Part shown: positions 1 to 9,404 of the stretch, piece after piece
How the letters are laid out: each line of letters starts with the position of its first letter
How positions within the stretch are numbered: the stretch's first letter is position 1
Origin: an uncultured Croceitalea sp.
Lineage (GTDB): Bacteria; Bacteroidota; Bacteroidia; Flavobacteriales; Flavobacteriaceae
Assembly: GCA_947494805.1 (NCBI GenBank)
Contig: CANLWK010000002.1
Location: 372,001-436,000 of the forward strand
DNA length: 64,000 bases
Reading direction: 5' to 3'
The notes under the pieces: generated by a model
The model's input: the letters and a program-made list of their open reading frames with translations, nothing else
Databases searched by the model: none
What the model was told of the DNA's origin: nothing
Position numbers and translations under genes: made by a program

Positions 1-711
1 ATAATTATAGGGTTCTTCACCTGTACAACCTTCTTTTTTAGTTTTTAGGGTATCGGCCAACAGGCATGAAGATGCACTGCGATGATGACCATCGGCTATA
101 TATAGTGCACTTACCTGCTCAAAGTGCTGTTGTAACGCTTTGATGGTTTTATCATTGTCAACATGCCAAACACGATGTCGAATGCGATCTGTTGTAGTGA
201 AATCGAAGTCAGGTGCGTGTACAATCTGTTCTTCTAAAATTTGCTTTATTTCGGGTGTGTCTTCGTAGGTCATTAAAACCGGTTCTGCATTGAACCCTAC
301 AGTATTCAAATAATCGGCAAACAAAAGTTCCCGTTTTTCTAGGGTGTCCTCATGTTTTTTAATGACATCATTTTTGTAATCCGCAATACTGGTTGCACAA
401 AAAAAGCCCAAGGTCCTATAAGTGTTCTTTTCGATTTGGTACAAGTAAAAACTTGGCTTTTCATCTTGTTGAAAAATAGTATCCTCTAAAAACTCCAAAT
501 ACCGATTATGAACCAATTTAAAGCGCTCTTTGCCAGAGATGGTCTTATGGAACTTAAACCCAGGATTGATGATATGAAGAAATGAAAACGGATTAAACGC
601 GAGAATGGCATTTAATTCTTCGATATCGTATTCTTCATAAGACTTAGAAGCAACAAAAGCAACCTTGTCCTTAGTGGGTCTTATGGCTCTAAAAGGTTTG
701 ATTATGGCCAT
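1..711 (-). CDS. DUF1015 family protein (C-terminus cut off by window edge)
   Basis: The open frame runs leftward from ATG at 711 to the window edge, giving 237 residues. The family is usually a little over 400 residues, so roughly the C-terminal 40 percent lies outside. The N-terminus (MAIIKPFRAIRPTKDK) and the late motif DGHHRSASS match the DUF1015/COG4198 family. The DGHHR motif resembles the active loop of ParB/SerK-like serine kinases, but that is a loose comparison and the biochemical role is not established here. The ATG overlaps the TAA of the 3-hydroxybutyryl-CoA dehydrogenase gene by one base (TAATG), so translation is probably coupled and this is the last known member of that operon. 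There is no signal peptide, so it is probably cytoplasmic. Confidence 0.85.
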   Translation of the reverse strand, partial: MAIIKPFRAIRPTKDKVAFVASKSYEEYDIEELNAILAFNPFSFLHIINPGFKFHKTISGKERFKLVHNRYLEFLEDTIFQQDEKPSFYLYQIEKNTYRTLGFFCATSIADYKNDVIKKHEDTLEKRELLFADYLNTVGFNAEPVLMTYEDTPEIKQILEEQIVHAPDFDFTTTDRIRHRVWHVDNDKTIKALQQHFEQVSALYIADGHHRSASSCLLADTLKTKKEGCTGEEPYNY

Positions 712-1601
712 TAACGCTTAAATTGATTGGCAACTTTTTCCGCCTTTCTAGATTCAGAATAGTCATAAAAACCCTCACCTGATTTCACGCCCAACTTACC
801 GGCCATTACCATGTTGACCAATAGCGGGCAAGGAGCATACTTTGAATTTTTAAATCCATCGTACATTACGTGAAGTATTGAAAGGCACACATCTAGACCA
901 ATAAAATCGGCCAGTTGTAAAGGTCCCATAGGATGGGCCATACCCAATTTCATGACCGTGTCAATTTCTTCAACTCCGGCAACACCATTGTAAAGTGTTT
1001 CGATTGCTTCGTTTAACATGGGCATTAAAATACGGTTGGCAACAAAACCTGGGTAGTCATTCACTTCGGTTGGGGTCTTGCCCAGCTTTTTTGATAAATC
1101 CATTATAGTGGCAGTCACTTCATCAGAAGTGCTGTAACCTCTAATGATCTCGACCAATTTCATGATTGGCACCGGATTCATAAAGTGCATGCCGATTACC
1201 TTTTCTGGTCTTTGGGTCACTGCACCTATTTGCGTAATAGAGATAGATGAAGTATTGGTCGCCAATATGGTTTTAGCATCGCATAATGAATCTAGGTCTT
1301 CAAATATTTTCAGTTTGATATCCAGATGTTCTGTTGCCGCCTCAACCACCAAATCCATATTTGAAACACCTTCTTGCAATTTGGTGAATGTTTTGATGTT
1401 ACCAAGTGTACTGGTCTTTTCTGTTTCGGTAATACGTTCTTTTGCCAGCATACGGTCCAAATTCTTGGTAATCGTGGCCAAGCCTTTATCCAGTGAACTT
1501 TGAGAAATATCGATTAAGTTTACCTGAAAACCATTTTGGGCAAAGACGTGGGCGATACCATTGCCCATGGTTCCTGCGCCTATTACTGCAATGTGCTGCA
1601 T
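711..1601 (-). CDS. hbd: 3-hydroxybutyryl-CoA dehydrogenase
   Basis: The product has 296 residues, a normal length for the single-function enzyme that oxidises 3-hydroxyacyl-CoA to 3-ketoacyl-CoA with NAD(P). The Rossmann motif is at the N-terminus (IGAGTMGNGIAHVFA). The middle carries GMHFMNPVPIMKLVEII, with the catalytic His of the family, and later NRILMPMLNEA. The C-terminal dimerisation domain has GPLQLADFIGLD and ends GKLGVKSGEGFYDY. The gene lies 27 bases downstream of a Gfo/Idh/MocA oxidoreductase and shares one base with the DUF1015 start, so the three form an operon. In Bacteroidota this enzyme serves fatty-acid or branched-chain degradation. The sequence does not show which substrate is preferred, so hbd is a family-level symbol. 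Confidence 0.9.
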   Translation of the reverse strand: MQHIAVIGAGTMGNGIAHVFAQNGFQVNLIDISQSSLDKGLATITKNLDRMLAKERITETEKTSTLGNIKTFTKLQEGVSNMDLVVEAATEHLDIKLKIFEDLDSLCDAKTILATNTSSISITQIGAVTQRPEKVIGMHFMNPVPIMKLVEIIRGYSTSDEVTATIMDLSKKLGKTPTEVNDYPGFVANRILMPMLNEAIETLYNGVAGVEEIDTVMKLGMAHPMGPLQLADFIGLDVCLSILHVMYDGFKNSKYAPCPLLVNMVMAGKLGVKSGEGFYDYSESRKAEKVANQFKR

Positions 1602-1628
1602 ATGTACTTTTCTTTTATATGATTTGAT

Positions 1629-2603
1629 TTAGTTTTTGAACGCTTTAATGACCTGTAATGCAACCCTAAGCGCTGCTGTTCCCTGCTTTAAAGAAACAAT
1701 GGGCTCCGTATTATCGTTGATGGCATCTGCAAAGGTTTCCAGTTCATCTAAAATAGCATTGTTGGTTTCAATATCTGGATTCTCAAAATAAATCTGCTTT
1801 TTGACACCTTCTGCATTTTGCAAGATCATATCAAAATCCCCAGCCTTTTCAGGGGCATCTTTCATCTTCACAACCTCGACTTTTTTCTCTAAAAAATCTA
1901 CCGAGATGTATGCATCCTTTTGAAAGAATCGAGATTTGCGCATGTTTTTCAATGAGATTCTGCTCGCAGTCAAATTGGCTACACAGCCATTTTGAAACTC
2001 GATTCTGGCATTTGCTATATCAGGTGAGTTACTGATAACAGATACCCCACTGGCATTGATTTGTTTGACTTCAGAATTGACAACACTTAAGATAGCGTCG
2101 ATGTCATGGATCATCAAATCGAGAACAACTGGCACATCTGTTCCCCTAGGGTTGAATTCTGCCAGCCGGTGTGTTTCAATGAACATCGGGTTCTCAATTT
2201 TGTCTTTTACAGCGATAAATGCAGGATTAAAACGTTCTACATGGCCTACTTGACCTTTAACACCGTACTCATTTTCAAAGGCGACAAGGCTTTCAGCCTC
2301 TTCAAGCGTATTGGTAATGGGTTTTTCAATAAAAACATGACGCCCGAGCTGCATTGCCTTTTTGGCACAATCAAAATGTGAAAGGGTAGGGGTAACAATA
2401 TCAACGACATCAACAGCCTCAATAAGTTTGTTGATATTGTCAAAGTAGGTATACCCGAACTCGTCAACTACTTTTTTTGCATTGATTTCATCTGCATCAT
2501 AAAATCCTATAAGTTGATATTTTTCAGATTGTTGCAATAACCTTAGATGTATTTTACCTAAGTGACCGGCACCCAAAACCCCTACTTTTAGCATAGTAAC
2601 CAT
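1629..2603 (-). CDS. Gfo/Idh/MocA family NAD(P)-dependent oxidoreductase
   Basis: The chosen start (MVTMLKVGVLGAGHLGK) gives 324 residues. The frame stays open to 2810 but that extension has no family similarity and would overlap the start of pcm on the other strand. A second ATG three codons later (2594) is equally possible. Visible features are the Rossmann fold GxGxxG-type motif (GAGHLGKIHL), the EKP motif that carries the catalytic Lys (HVFIEKPIT) and the GHVERFNPA segment at the start of the C-terminal domain. Family members oxidise or reduce sugars and related polyols; the substrate cannot be read from the sequence. It is the first gene of the operon with 3-hydroxybutyryl-CoA dehydrogenase and DUF1015. 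Confidence 0.85.
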   Translation of the reverse strand: MVTMLKVGVLGAGHLGKIHLRLLQQSEKYQLIGFYDADEINAKKVVDEFGYTYFDNINKLIEAVDVVDIVTPTLSHFDCAKKAMQLGRHVFIEKPITNTLEEAESLVAFENEYGVKGQVGHVERFNPAFIAVKDKIENPMFIETHRLAEFNPRGTDVPVVLDLMIHDIDAILSVVNSEVKQINASGVSVISNSPDIANARIEFQNGCVANLTASRISLKNMRKSRFFQKDAYISVDFLEKKVEVVKMKDAPEKAGDFDMILQNAEGVKKQIYFENPDIETNNAILDELETFADAINDNTEPIVSLKQGTAALRVALQVIKAFKN

Positions 2604-2696
2604 TGTTTTTTCAAAAATACGGATAACACAATAATCTGTCTCTACCGATGTCAAAGTTCGGCAAGAACTTTTTAATTTAGTGGTCCAAACCAACAC

Positions 2697-3338
2697 ATGC
2701 GAGATACACTTAAACATAGAGGGCTTCGAAATAAGCTTGCAGCGATAGTTGCCGAAAAGGGCATTGCTGACAAAAATGTTCTGAATGCGATACAAACAAT
2801 ACCCCGTCACTTGTTTTTAGATAGTGGTTTTGAGGCACATGCCTATCAAGACAAGGCATTTCCCATAGGAGCAGACCAAACTATTTCTCAACCATATACC
2901 GTGGCTTTTCAGACGGAATTATTAAAACTAAAACCTGGTAAAAAAGTTTTAGAGATCGGTACGGGCAGCGGATATCAAACCGCTGTGCTTTTACATTTAA
3001 AGGCCAAAGTATATACCATTGAGCGCCAACAAGAACTTTTTAAGAAGACCAAACTGTTTTTCAGTAAAATGGGTTATCGACCAAAAAAGGTGATTTTTGG
3101 TGATGGCTATAAAGGATTGCCAGAAGAGGCTCCTTTTGACGGCATCATTGTAACGGCCGGCGCACCTGAGGTACCCAAAGCTTTGTTGTCACAATTGGCT
3201 ATCGGTGGACGACTGGTAATACCGGTAGGAGTCGAAGAACAGGTGATGACACTTTATGTGAGGCAATCAGAGCAAAAGTTCGAAAAGAAAGAACTTGGTA
3301 ATTTTAGGTTTGTGCCTTTGTTGGAAAATAAGAACTAG
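2697..3338 (+). CDS. pcm: protein-L-isoaspartate O-methyltransferase
   Basis: This 213-residue enzyme transfers a methyl group from S-adenosylmethionine to L-isoaspartyl residues in aged proteins and so starts their repair. The family signature is clear: IPRHLFLDSGFEAHAYQDKAFPIGADQTISQP holds the substrate-binding part (split here as PRHLF, AYQDKAFPIG and QTISQPY), followed by the SAM-binding motif VLEIGTGSGYQTAVL and then FDGIIVTAGAPEVPKALL. There is no signal peptide. It is divergent from the oxidoreductase operon (93 bases between starts) and its stop overlaps the stop of the convergent DUF5686 gene by four bases. Confidence 0.95.
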   Translation: MRDTLKHRGLRNKLAAIVAEKGIADKNVLNAIQTIPRHLFLDSGFEAHAYQDKAFPIGADQTISQPYTVAFQTELLKLKPGKKVLEIGTGSGYQTAVLLHLKAKVYTIERQQELFKKTKLFFSKMGYRPKKVIFGDGYKGLPEEAPFDGIIVTAGAPEVPKALLSQLAIGGRLVIPVGVEEQVMTLYVRQSEQKFEKKELGNFRFVPLLENKN

Positions 3339-5800
3339 AACTGCAATCCAAAATTTATTCCTTCTTCTGCAACACCGTTATAATAACTTCTGACATAGCC
3401 AAAACGTAGAAACCTGAATTTTTTCCAGCCTAAATTGCCCAAGGCCACACCAAATTCGTAATAGGGCGTATTATTAGTGGTAGCAAGCGCATTACCGTTG
3501 ATGATCAAATGGGCGTTGAGCTTGTTCAATAGCGGAATCTTCTGCATAATATAACCTTTAAAGTTATGCTGCAGATGGGCTTCAAAATAATCTTGATTGG
3601 TACTTAAATCGTAATATGGAAGCAGTAAAAAAGAATTTAAATAATTACCTCTTGTAACCCGTGTTCGATTTCCGTTGAAATGTTGGTAATCAACAAACGA
3701 GATATCATCTGCGTTCAAAAAAGTACCGGCTCTGAAGTTATACCCGAACTTACCTTTGTTCCCAATATCAAAATCTTGGTACAAACGAATTTTGAGCTGG
3801 TCAAAATTGTTTTCAGGGTTGTTACTGGCGAATCCTTTTTCATACCCTAAAAGAAGTGTGGGAAATCTGTCTTCTGAAAAACTGAACTTACCATCAGGGT
3901 AGCTCAAATACTTTTGGCCAAAGCGTATTCTGGTATTTACCATAAATTTAAAAATGTCATGTGGCTCAAAAGCCGCGGTAGTAAAATCGCCTGGCGCCAA
4001 TGGATTGTTTGAGGTATAATCGCTGTTATCGTCTCCGATCAATACGTAACCTGTGGTATTAAAAAGTGGTTCTCGGTCTTCATAGCCAAAATTCAGGTAC
4101 GCATAGATACCGTTGGTAAGCTCTTGTGAATAAAAGAGTTCTGAAAAATTACGTTCATAGAACTTGGCATAGTTATCTTCAAAAAATAGGGATACAAAGG
4201 TATTGCCGAAAGGGGTTATTGGATTGTTACTATTGAACTGTACGGCCTCACTACCTCCCCTTAGACGTAGATAAGGTCTTGAAAAATTATTGAAACGATA
4301 GGCTATTGAAGCAGTAGGCCTGAAACGTTTATCCGAGATTCCATAATCAAAGCCCGTATTCATATTGAAGCGTGTTCCTTTTTTTTCGTCGCGTTTGAGA
4401 TAGTCAAACGAAAATCCGCCATGCCACCCTTGTACAGTATTGAAATTGGCATTCGCAACGGGCGTTGTGACCGTGTAATATTTGTCTTTAAAAGTATTGC
4501 TGTAGGTGTACCCGAATAACAAAGAACCCAGGGTAAACTTATTGCCCACAGCGTCGACAGAGTCTAGGTACTTTTGCGATTTGCGAATGATCTGCAGACT
4601 ATCTTTGGTCTGGTAATCGGTGGTCTCCTCAACGGTGAGGGGAACTGGCCTGATTTGATTCCAGAAAATGGAATCTTTTTTATTCGCGTTTTCTTCAAAA
4701 GATAGTACCTCATTGGTAAAAGCTTTCTTTTCAAACCGTGGTCGTAATTCATAGTTTTTATACCCTGCAGTGAATCGGCCATCACCTTTAAACCCTAGAA
4801 TACCATATTGAAAATCAATACTCTGCAATACCTTGAGCCAAGTACTGCTCTTGTCTGAGTAAATAAAATCTTGTTTCAAAAAGATAGTGTCTACTGGCAC
4901 GATTTGGGTTTGTTGCCCAGTCACACTAAGGTCTACGGCGTAAATGGCCCATTTATCTTCTACGATATAAATGGTGCCAGTAAAAACACGGTCCTTTGGT
5001 CTTTTGGGTATCACCTGTATCTGATTGATGAGGTTTTTGTTGTCATCATAAAACGTGCCTATCAATCGATACCGATAGTAATTAAAAGCATTGTCTGCAA
5101 TAGGTGAGATGAGCAGGTTGCCAAACTCAACCGTGTTGTGATAGAACGAAAAATTTACATCTGAGGCATTGTTGAAACTAAATCCGTTGTCATCACCACT
5201 GACTTTTGAGGCGACTATCTTTTCTTTGAACTCCCTTTTTTGTTTGGCTATTTTAGAGATGGTTTCTGATAAATAGATGATTCCTGAACGGGTTGAATCC
5301 AATCCACCGCCAAAATCCCCGAGGTCTTGTCCTAGTATTTTTTTAGGCGCATCTTTGATACGTATCAATCCTTTTGAATAGAAATCAGCTGTATAGGTCT
5401 CTAATTTTTCTTTAAACTTTTTTCGTTGCGCTATTGCATTTCTGATGACGCGGTTTGCAGGGTTTTCTCCAGCTGCAACGGTAACTTCATTGAGCTGTAA
5501 AGTTTCTTCTTCTAAAACAATATTTAGAGTGTAGGGCAGTACATCAATATTCAATGTCTCTTTTTTGGTCCGGTACCCTAAAAACTTAAAAACGATGGTG
5601 GCCGTGCCAGTGGTATTCCATTCTAGCTCATAGATTCCGTTGTCGTTGGTCGTTGTGCCATTAATGGTTCCTTCAAAATAAATATTTACAAAAGGTAAGG
5701 TCTCTCCTTTTATGTTGCTAACCTTGCCAACTATTTGTGCTAGCCCACTAAATTGTATGAATACAATCGCAAGGCCCAATAAAAGGGTTTGTTTGGTCAT
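3335..5800 (-). CDS. DUF5686 and carboxypeptidase-regulatory-like domain outer-membrane protein
   Basis: The 821-residue product starts with a signal peptide (cleavage near LAQIVG), followed by a carboxypeptidase-regulatory-like beta domain at about residues 22-105 (VSNIKGETLPFVNIYFEGT, then TTNDNGIYELEW). The rest matches the DUF5686 family and ends in aromatic-rich beta strands with a terminal Phe (GINFGLQF), as expected for an outer-membrane barrel. This domain order recalls TonB-dependent receptors but there is no plug domain. The role is unknown; a structural or transport role at the outer membrane is inferred. The gene stands alone, convergent with pcm, with 81 bases between its start and smpB. 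Confidence 0.85.
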   Translation of the reverse strand: MTKQTLLLGLAIVFIQFSGLAQIVGKVSNIKGETLPFVNIYFEGTINGTTTNDNGIYELEWNTTGTATIVFKFLGYRTKKETLNIDVLPYTLNIVLEEETLQLNEVTVAAGENPANRVIRNAIAQRKKFKEKLETYTADFYSKGLIRIKDAPKKILGQDLGDFGGGLDSTRSGIIYLSETISKIAKQKREFKEKIVASKVSGDDNGFSFNNASDVNFSFYHNTVEFGNLLISPIADNAFNYYRYRLIGTFYDDNKNLINQIQVIPKRPKDRVFTGTIYIVEDKWAIYAVDLSVTGQQTQIVPVDTIFLKQDFIYSDKSSTWLKVLQSIDFQYGILGFKGDGRFTAGYKNYELRPRFEKKAFTNEVLSFEENANKKDSIFWNQIRPVPLTVEETTDYQTKDSLQIIRKSQKYLDSVDAVGNKFTLGSLLFGYTYSNTFKDKYYTVTTPVANANFNTVQGWHGGFSFDYLKRDEKKGTRFNMNTGFDYGISDKRFRPTASIAYRFNNFSRPYLRLRGGSEAVQFNSNNPITPFGNTFVSLFFEDNYAKFYERNFSELFYSQELTNGIYAYLNFGYEDREPLFNTTGYVLIGDDNSDYTSNNPLAPGDFTTAAFEPHDIFKFMVNTRIRFGQKYLSYPDGKFSFSEDRFPTLLLGYEKGFASNNPENNFDQLKIRLYQDFDIGNKGKFGYNFRAGTFLNADDISFVDYQHFNGNRTRVTRGNYLNSFLLLPYYDLSTNQDYFEAHLQHNFKGYIMQKIPLLNKLNAHLIINGNALATTNNTPYYEFGVALGNLGWKKFRFLRFGYVRSYYNGVAEEGINFGLQF

Positions 5801-5881
5801 TTTAGGTTTTGATAACGAGCGTAATGATAGTAAAATTCAGGACTTTAAAATGTTGTGCAATTGTTAAATCTATTCTCAGAT

Positions 5882-6343
5882 TTAGTTATTGAAGCTCTTC
5901 TTGATTCTTGAAAGGTCCCTTTTATTGTCCCTATCTTTAATGGTCTCCCGTTTGTCGTAGAGTTTTTTTCCTTTCGCCAGACCAATGTTGATTTTAGCCA
6001 ATCCTTTTTCATTGATAAACAAGTTTAGCGGAATGATGGTAAGACCTGAGGTAGTTACTTCCTTTCTGAGCTTATTCAATTCTCGTTTGTTCAACAACAG
6101 TTTTCTTTCGGCCTTGGGTCTGTGATTGTAATAACCACCATGGCTATATTCATCAATTTGCATATTGATGACAAAAAGTTCACCTTTCTCATTGAATTCA
6201 CAAAAGCTCTGTGATACTGAGGCTTTACCCAACCTGATGGATTTAATCTCTGTGCCTCCTAGTACAATCCCGGCCATATATCGATCCAAGATCTCATAGT
6301 CGAACTTTGCGCGTTTGTTTTTTATGTTGATGTTTTTCTGCAT
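5882..6343 (-). CDS. smpB: SsrA-binding protein SmpB
   Basis: The product has 153 residues from [18 protein letters not shown]. SmpB binds tmRNA and brings it to stalled ribosomes for trans-translation. Recognisable parts are [10 protein letters not shown] at the N-terminus, [13 protein letters not shown], the strand with [19 protein letters not shown], and the basic tail ending [21 protein letters not shown]. An upstream extension of 35 codons remains open but lies outside the family boundaries and overlaps the divergent lipoprotein region. The start is followed upstream by TATTTTTG (6350-6357, minus), a possible -7 box, but no -33 TTG at the right spacing was found. Confidence 0.95.
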   Translation of the reverse strand: MQKNINIKNKRAKFDYEILDRYMAGIVLGGTEIKSIRLGKASVSQSFCEFNEKGELFVINMQIDEYSHGGYYNHRPKAERKLLLNKRELNKLRKEVTTSGLTIIPLNLFINEKGLAKINIGLAKGKKLYDKRETIKDRDNKRDLSRIKKSFNN

Positions 6344-6410
6344 CTGTGGCAAAAATAAGTTTAATTCGCAAATTGTAATGTTTTTTGTGCTTTTACGATT
6401 AACAATAAAA

Positions 6411-7157
6411 ATGTATACGATGCGCATTCTATCACTAGTTTTGGTCATTACTTTTTTAGCAGGGTGTAAACAGGCAGAGCCCCAACTTTCTGTTCAAGAG
6501 ATTGTAGATAATTCGATAGCTGATTCTGGCGGAAAGTTATTTGCCTCAAAACAAGTTAGGTTTAGTTTTCGGGATAGGGAGTATACTTCAGAACCTGATA
6601 ATGGGAAAAAAGTGTTGAAGCGCACAACGTTGACAGATTCTTTGCAAATAAGGGATGTCAAGACCCACAATGGTTTTCAACGTTTCTTTAATGATAGTTT
6701 AATTGCATTACCTGATTCCGTCGCGAACCGATATGCCAATTCGGTAAATTCTGTTCATTATTTTGTACGATTACCACTGGGACTAAACGATCCTGCCGTT
6801 CATAAATCATTGTTGGGTGAAGTAGAAATTGGCACCGAAAGCTATTACAAGGTCAAAGTGACGTTCAGCGAAGCGAATGGTGGTGAAGACTTTGATGATG
6901 TATACGTGTATTGGTTCAATAAAAAGACCTTTAAACCTGATTTTTTAGCCTATGAATTCCACGTCAACGGTGGCGGTATTCGTTTTCGAGAAGCTTATAA
7001 CGAACGTTATGTCAATGGAATACGTTTTGTGGATTATAATAACTATAGACCTAAAATCAAAACGTATGACAATGTGCTGAAAACGGACAGTCTGTTTTTG
7101 AACAAGGGTCTTGATCTACTTTCTAAGATAGAGCTCAAACAGATTGAGGTAGAATAA
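6411..7157 (+). CDS. DUF6503-type lipoprotein
   Basis: The product has 248 residues from MYTMRILSL, or 245 from the second ATG at 6420. The signal peptide ends in the lipobox LAGC, so it is a lipoprotein. The mature part begins with a segment typical of DUF6503 proteins ([13 protein letters not shown], then [19 protein letters not shown]). It has a mixed alpha/beta composition with many Tyr-rich strands ([15 protein letters not shown] near the end). No catalytic motif is visible. Assignment to DUF6503 rests on remembered N-terminal similarity. It is divergent from smpB, and its stop is three bases from that of the convergent histidine phosphatase. Confidence 0.7.
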   Translation: MYTMRILSLVLVITFLAGCKQAEPQLSVQEIVDNSIADSGGKLFASKQVRFSFRDREYTSEPDNGKKVLKRTTLTDSLQIRDVKTHNGFQRFFNDSLIALPDSVANRYANSVNSVHYFVRLPLGLNDPAVHKSLLGEVEIGTESYYKVKVTFSEANGGEDFDDVYVYWFNKKTFKPDFLAYEFHVNGGGIRFREAYNERYVNGIRFVDYNNYRPKIKTYDNVLKTDSLFLNKGLDLLSKIELKQIEVE

Positions 7158-7160
7158 TTT

Positions 7161-7712
7161 TTACAATATTTTTAGGCGAATATCAGTTGCAACGCTGTCC
7201 ACTATTTTTACTATAAAGAGGCTAGTGTTGTCTGCGTCGTCTATAGCATCGTATTTTTCTTGGCCTATTAGCTTGTTTACAAAATCAGGGGTTGTGTTGC
7301 TATGACCAACAACCAGTACATTCATGCCTTCATGGTCACTTTTGAAAGTGTCGACATCAATATTGCTCGGGTCGTAGAACTGGGTCGTCAAGTCTTTTTT
7401 GACCGATGTCGGCGCGGCGGTCATTTTTGTGCGTTGGTAATCCGTTGAATAAATGGCGTCTAGGGGTACGTTGTCAAATACCTCGGCCCACCTGATTGCC
7501 CTGTCCAACCCTTTTTGCATTAGTTCGGGGTCCCTATTGGTACTGTCAGTTCTGTCCTTTTCAGCATGGCGAATTAAATAAAAAGTAGAAATTATCGGTT
7601 CTTTATTTATTTCTTTATCTTTAGTATTACAGTTGAAGAACCCCACGCAGATAGCTGTAATTAAGATAGTTTTTACTCGATAACTAATTTTAGGCAAGGC
7701 AGTGTTATTCAT
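7161..7712 (-). CDS. histidine phosphatase family protein (SixA/phosphoglycerate mutase fold), exported
   Basis: The product has 183 residues from MNNTALPKISYRVK. The longer open frame would run into the divergent porP-like gene and is not supported. A hydrophobic segment (TILITAICVGFFNC) suggests export and possibly lipidation, though FFNC is a poor lipobox. The catalytic core is complete: the phosphohistidine motif LIRHAEK, the Arg in YSTDYQRTKMTA, and the second His in VVGHSNTTPD. The small size resembles SixA-like phosphohistidine phosphatases. The substrate is unknown. The divergent neighbour starts 52 bases away. Confidence 0.8.
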   Translation of the reverse strand: MNNTALPKISYRVKTILITAICVGFFNCNTKDKEINKEPIISTFYLIRHAEKDRTDSTNRDPELMQKGLDRAIRWAEVFDNVPLDAIYSTDYQRTKMTAAPTSVKKDLTTQFYDPSNIDVDTFKSDHEGMNVLVVGHSNTTPDFVNKLIGQEKYDAIDDADNTSLFIVKIVDSVATDIRLKIL

Positions 7713-7764
7713 TTCGCTTGGTTTGACTTGAGATAAAAATAATATTAAATTTTTAAACTTAATT

Positions 7765-9399
7765 ATGTACAGGTCCATTGTTGGCTTCATTGTTCTATTA
7801 TTTGGTGTTTGTGCAAATGCCCAAGAAGTTGAACTGCCCAGCGATTTCAGACAGCATAATCTTACCCAGTACAATTCAAGTTTATTCAACCCCACATTTT
7901 CATTTGATAGAAATTTGCCGCGTTCGGTATCGTTGTGGTCAAGATGGCAATGGCAGAGCATAGACGGAAACCCGACCTCAATTTTGCTGAACTATACACA
8001 GCAATTGAATGAAAGATCATCGGGCGGAATTGGTTTTTTTCAGAATAACACGGGGGTGCTTGTGAATTCGGGTGGTATTTTGAATTATGCCTATGTACTT
8101 ACATTAAGTGAGCAAGCCAATTTGATAGTTGGGGCGAATACTTTTTTATTTCAACAAAAACTGGCTGATGAAAGCTTGGTAACAGGTCCTATGGTACCAC
8201 CATTAGGGGTAGATGAAACTGATTTTATTGCAGAGTTTACGCCAAGCGCAAGACTACAGGTACAGCATTTTAATTTGGCCATCGCCTTAGAGAATGCATT
8301 GGGTTTTAACCTTTCAAATAGTGATCGTGAAAATTCAGAAACCATTTTTTCTGCTATGGCAAGCAATGATTTTCCATTATATCTATTTGGAGAAGAGAGT
8401 TATTTGCGGCCAATGGCATATGTGCGAACGATTCCTGACGCGGATACCCAATTTGGTGTTAATGCGTTGTTGGCAAATCCCAGTTTTTGGGTGCAGGGGG
8501 GGTACAACAGCTTCTATGGTATATCAGGTGGGGCCGGAGTGACCATCTTACAGAAATTATCAGTCGGTGCGTTGGTAGAGTTCGGGTTAGATGATGGAGT
8601 CAGCAATGAAGACCCTACGTTTGAATTGGTGGCTTCATATCAGTTTGGGAAACAAAGTTTTGAAGAAAAAATGGAAGAACAGCATGTTGTACCTAAAACT
8701 GAAGAACTGATTGAAACAATGGAAAGTACTAAAGCACTTGAAGATAAACAGATGGAACAACAACGATTGGCCCAAATACGTCAAGATTCAATAAATACCG
8801 CTAGAGAAGCAAAACTAGCAATTGAAAAAGAACAAGCACGATTGGACAGTATTTCAAAGGTAGCCAACAAAAGGGAAACTAGGCGACGACTGGCAGAAAA
8901 GCGCAAACGTGAAAATGTCGAAGAGGCTGAAAGACTGTTGAGAATTAGACAAGACTCTATTGCCAGGATACAGAGAATTAAGGAGGATCAACTTGCTAAA
9001 AGACGTCAAGACTCAATAACGAATGCCAAAACCGCTGCTTTAGTGGCCAAACAAAAACAGGCACGCTTAGATAGTTTAGAGCGTGTTGCACTACAACAAG
9101 ACGAAGTTCAGGTACAGTCAGGGGAAAAATATCAGGAGGTAGTTACCGAAGACGGTCTCGAACCCGGATTCTACCTGATTGCCAATGTCTTCGGAACCAA
9201 ACGGTATTTGGACAACTTTATGAAAACCCTTCGTGCCAAAGGCTTACGGCCACAGTCCTTTCTGCGAAGCTTGAACAACTACAATTACGTTTACTTGGAA
9301 AGGTATAACACCATCGAAGCGGCAAGAGCTGCAAGGGATAGTAAATTTAATGGAAAATACAGCGATGCCCTATGGATTTTCAGGGTGAGGGGCCAATAG
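7765..9399 (+). CDS. PorP/SprF family type IX secretion protein with C-terminal SPOR-like domain
   Basis: The 544-residue product has a signal peptide cut after ANAQ, a PorP/SprF outer-membrane barrel (about residues 20-300; LTQYNSSLFNPTFSF and the YQFG-type strands), then a charged coiled coil at about 305-445 rich in Arg, Lys, Gln and repeated RQDSI units, and a compact C-terminal domain at about 465-544 (GFYLIANVFGTKRYLDNF, then YVYLERYNTIEAA). That last domain has the strand-helix pattern of a SPOR domain, which binds peptidoglycan. In the PorP/SprF family the barrel takes part in type IX secretion or surface anchoring of adhesins; the SPOR-like tail would tie the barrel to the cell wall (inference). 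A close relative with the same layout is at 49649-51295. Confidence 0.85.
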   Translation: MYRSIVGFIVLLFGVCANAQEVELPSDFRQHNLTQYNSSLFNPTFSFDRNLPRSVSLWSRWQWQSIDGNPTSILLNYTQQLNERSSGGIGFFQNNTGVLVNSGGILNYAYVLTLSEQANLIVGANTFLFQQKLADESLVTGPMVPPLGVDETDFIAEFTPSARLQVQHFNLAIALENALGFNLSNSDRENSETIFSAMASNDFPLYLFGEESYLRPMAYVRTIPDADTQFGVNALLANPSFWVQGGYNSFYGISGGAGVTILQKLSVGALVEFGLDDGVSNEDPTFELVASYQFGKQSFEEKMEEQHVVPKTEELIETMESTKALEDKQMEQQRLAQIRQDSINTAREAKLAIEKEQARLDSISKVANKRETRRRLAEKRKRENVEEAERLLRIRQDSIARIQRIKEDQLAKRRQDSITNAKTAALVAKQKQARLDSLERVALQQDEVQVQSGEKYQEVVTEDGLEPGFYLIANVFGTKRYLDNFMKTLRAKGLRPQSFLRSLNNYNYVYLERYNTIEAARAARDSKFNGKYSDALWIFRVRGQ

Positions 9400-9404
9400 G
9401 TAAA

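Noticed and set aside
2604..2810. Longer start for the Gfo/Idh oxidoreductase
   Set aside because: The extra 69 residues have no family similarity and overlap the start of pcm on the other strand.
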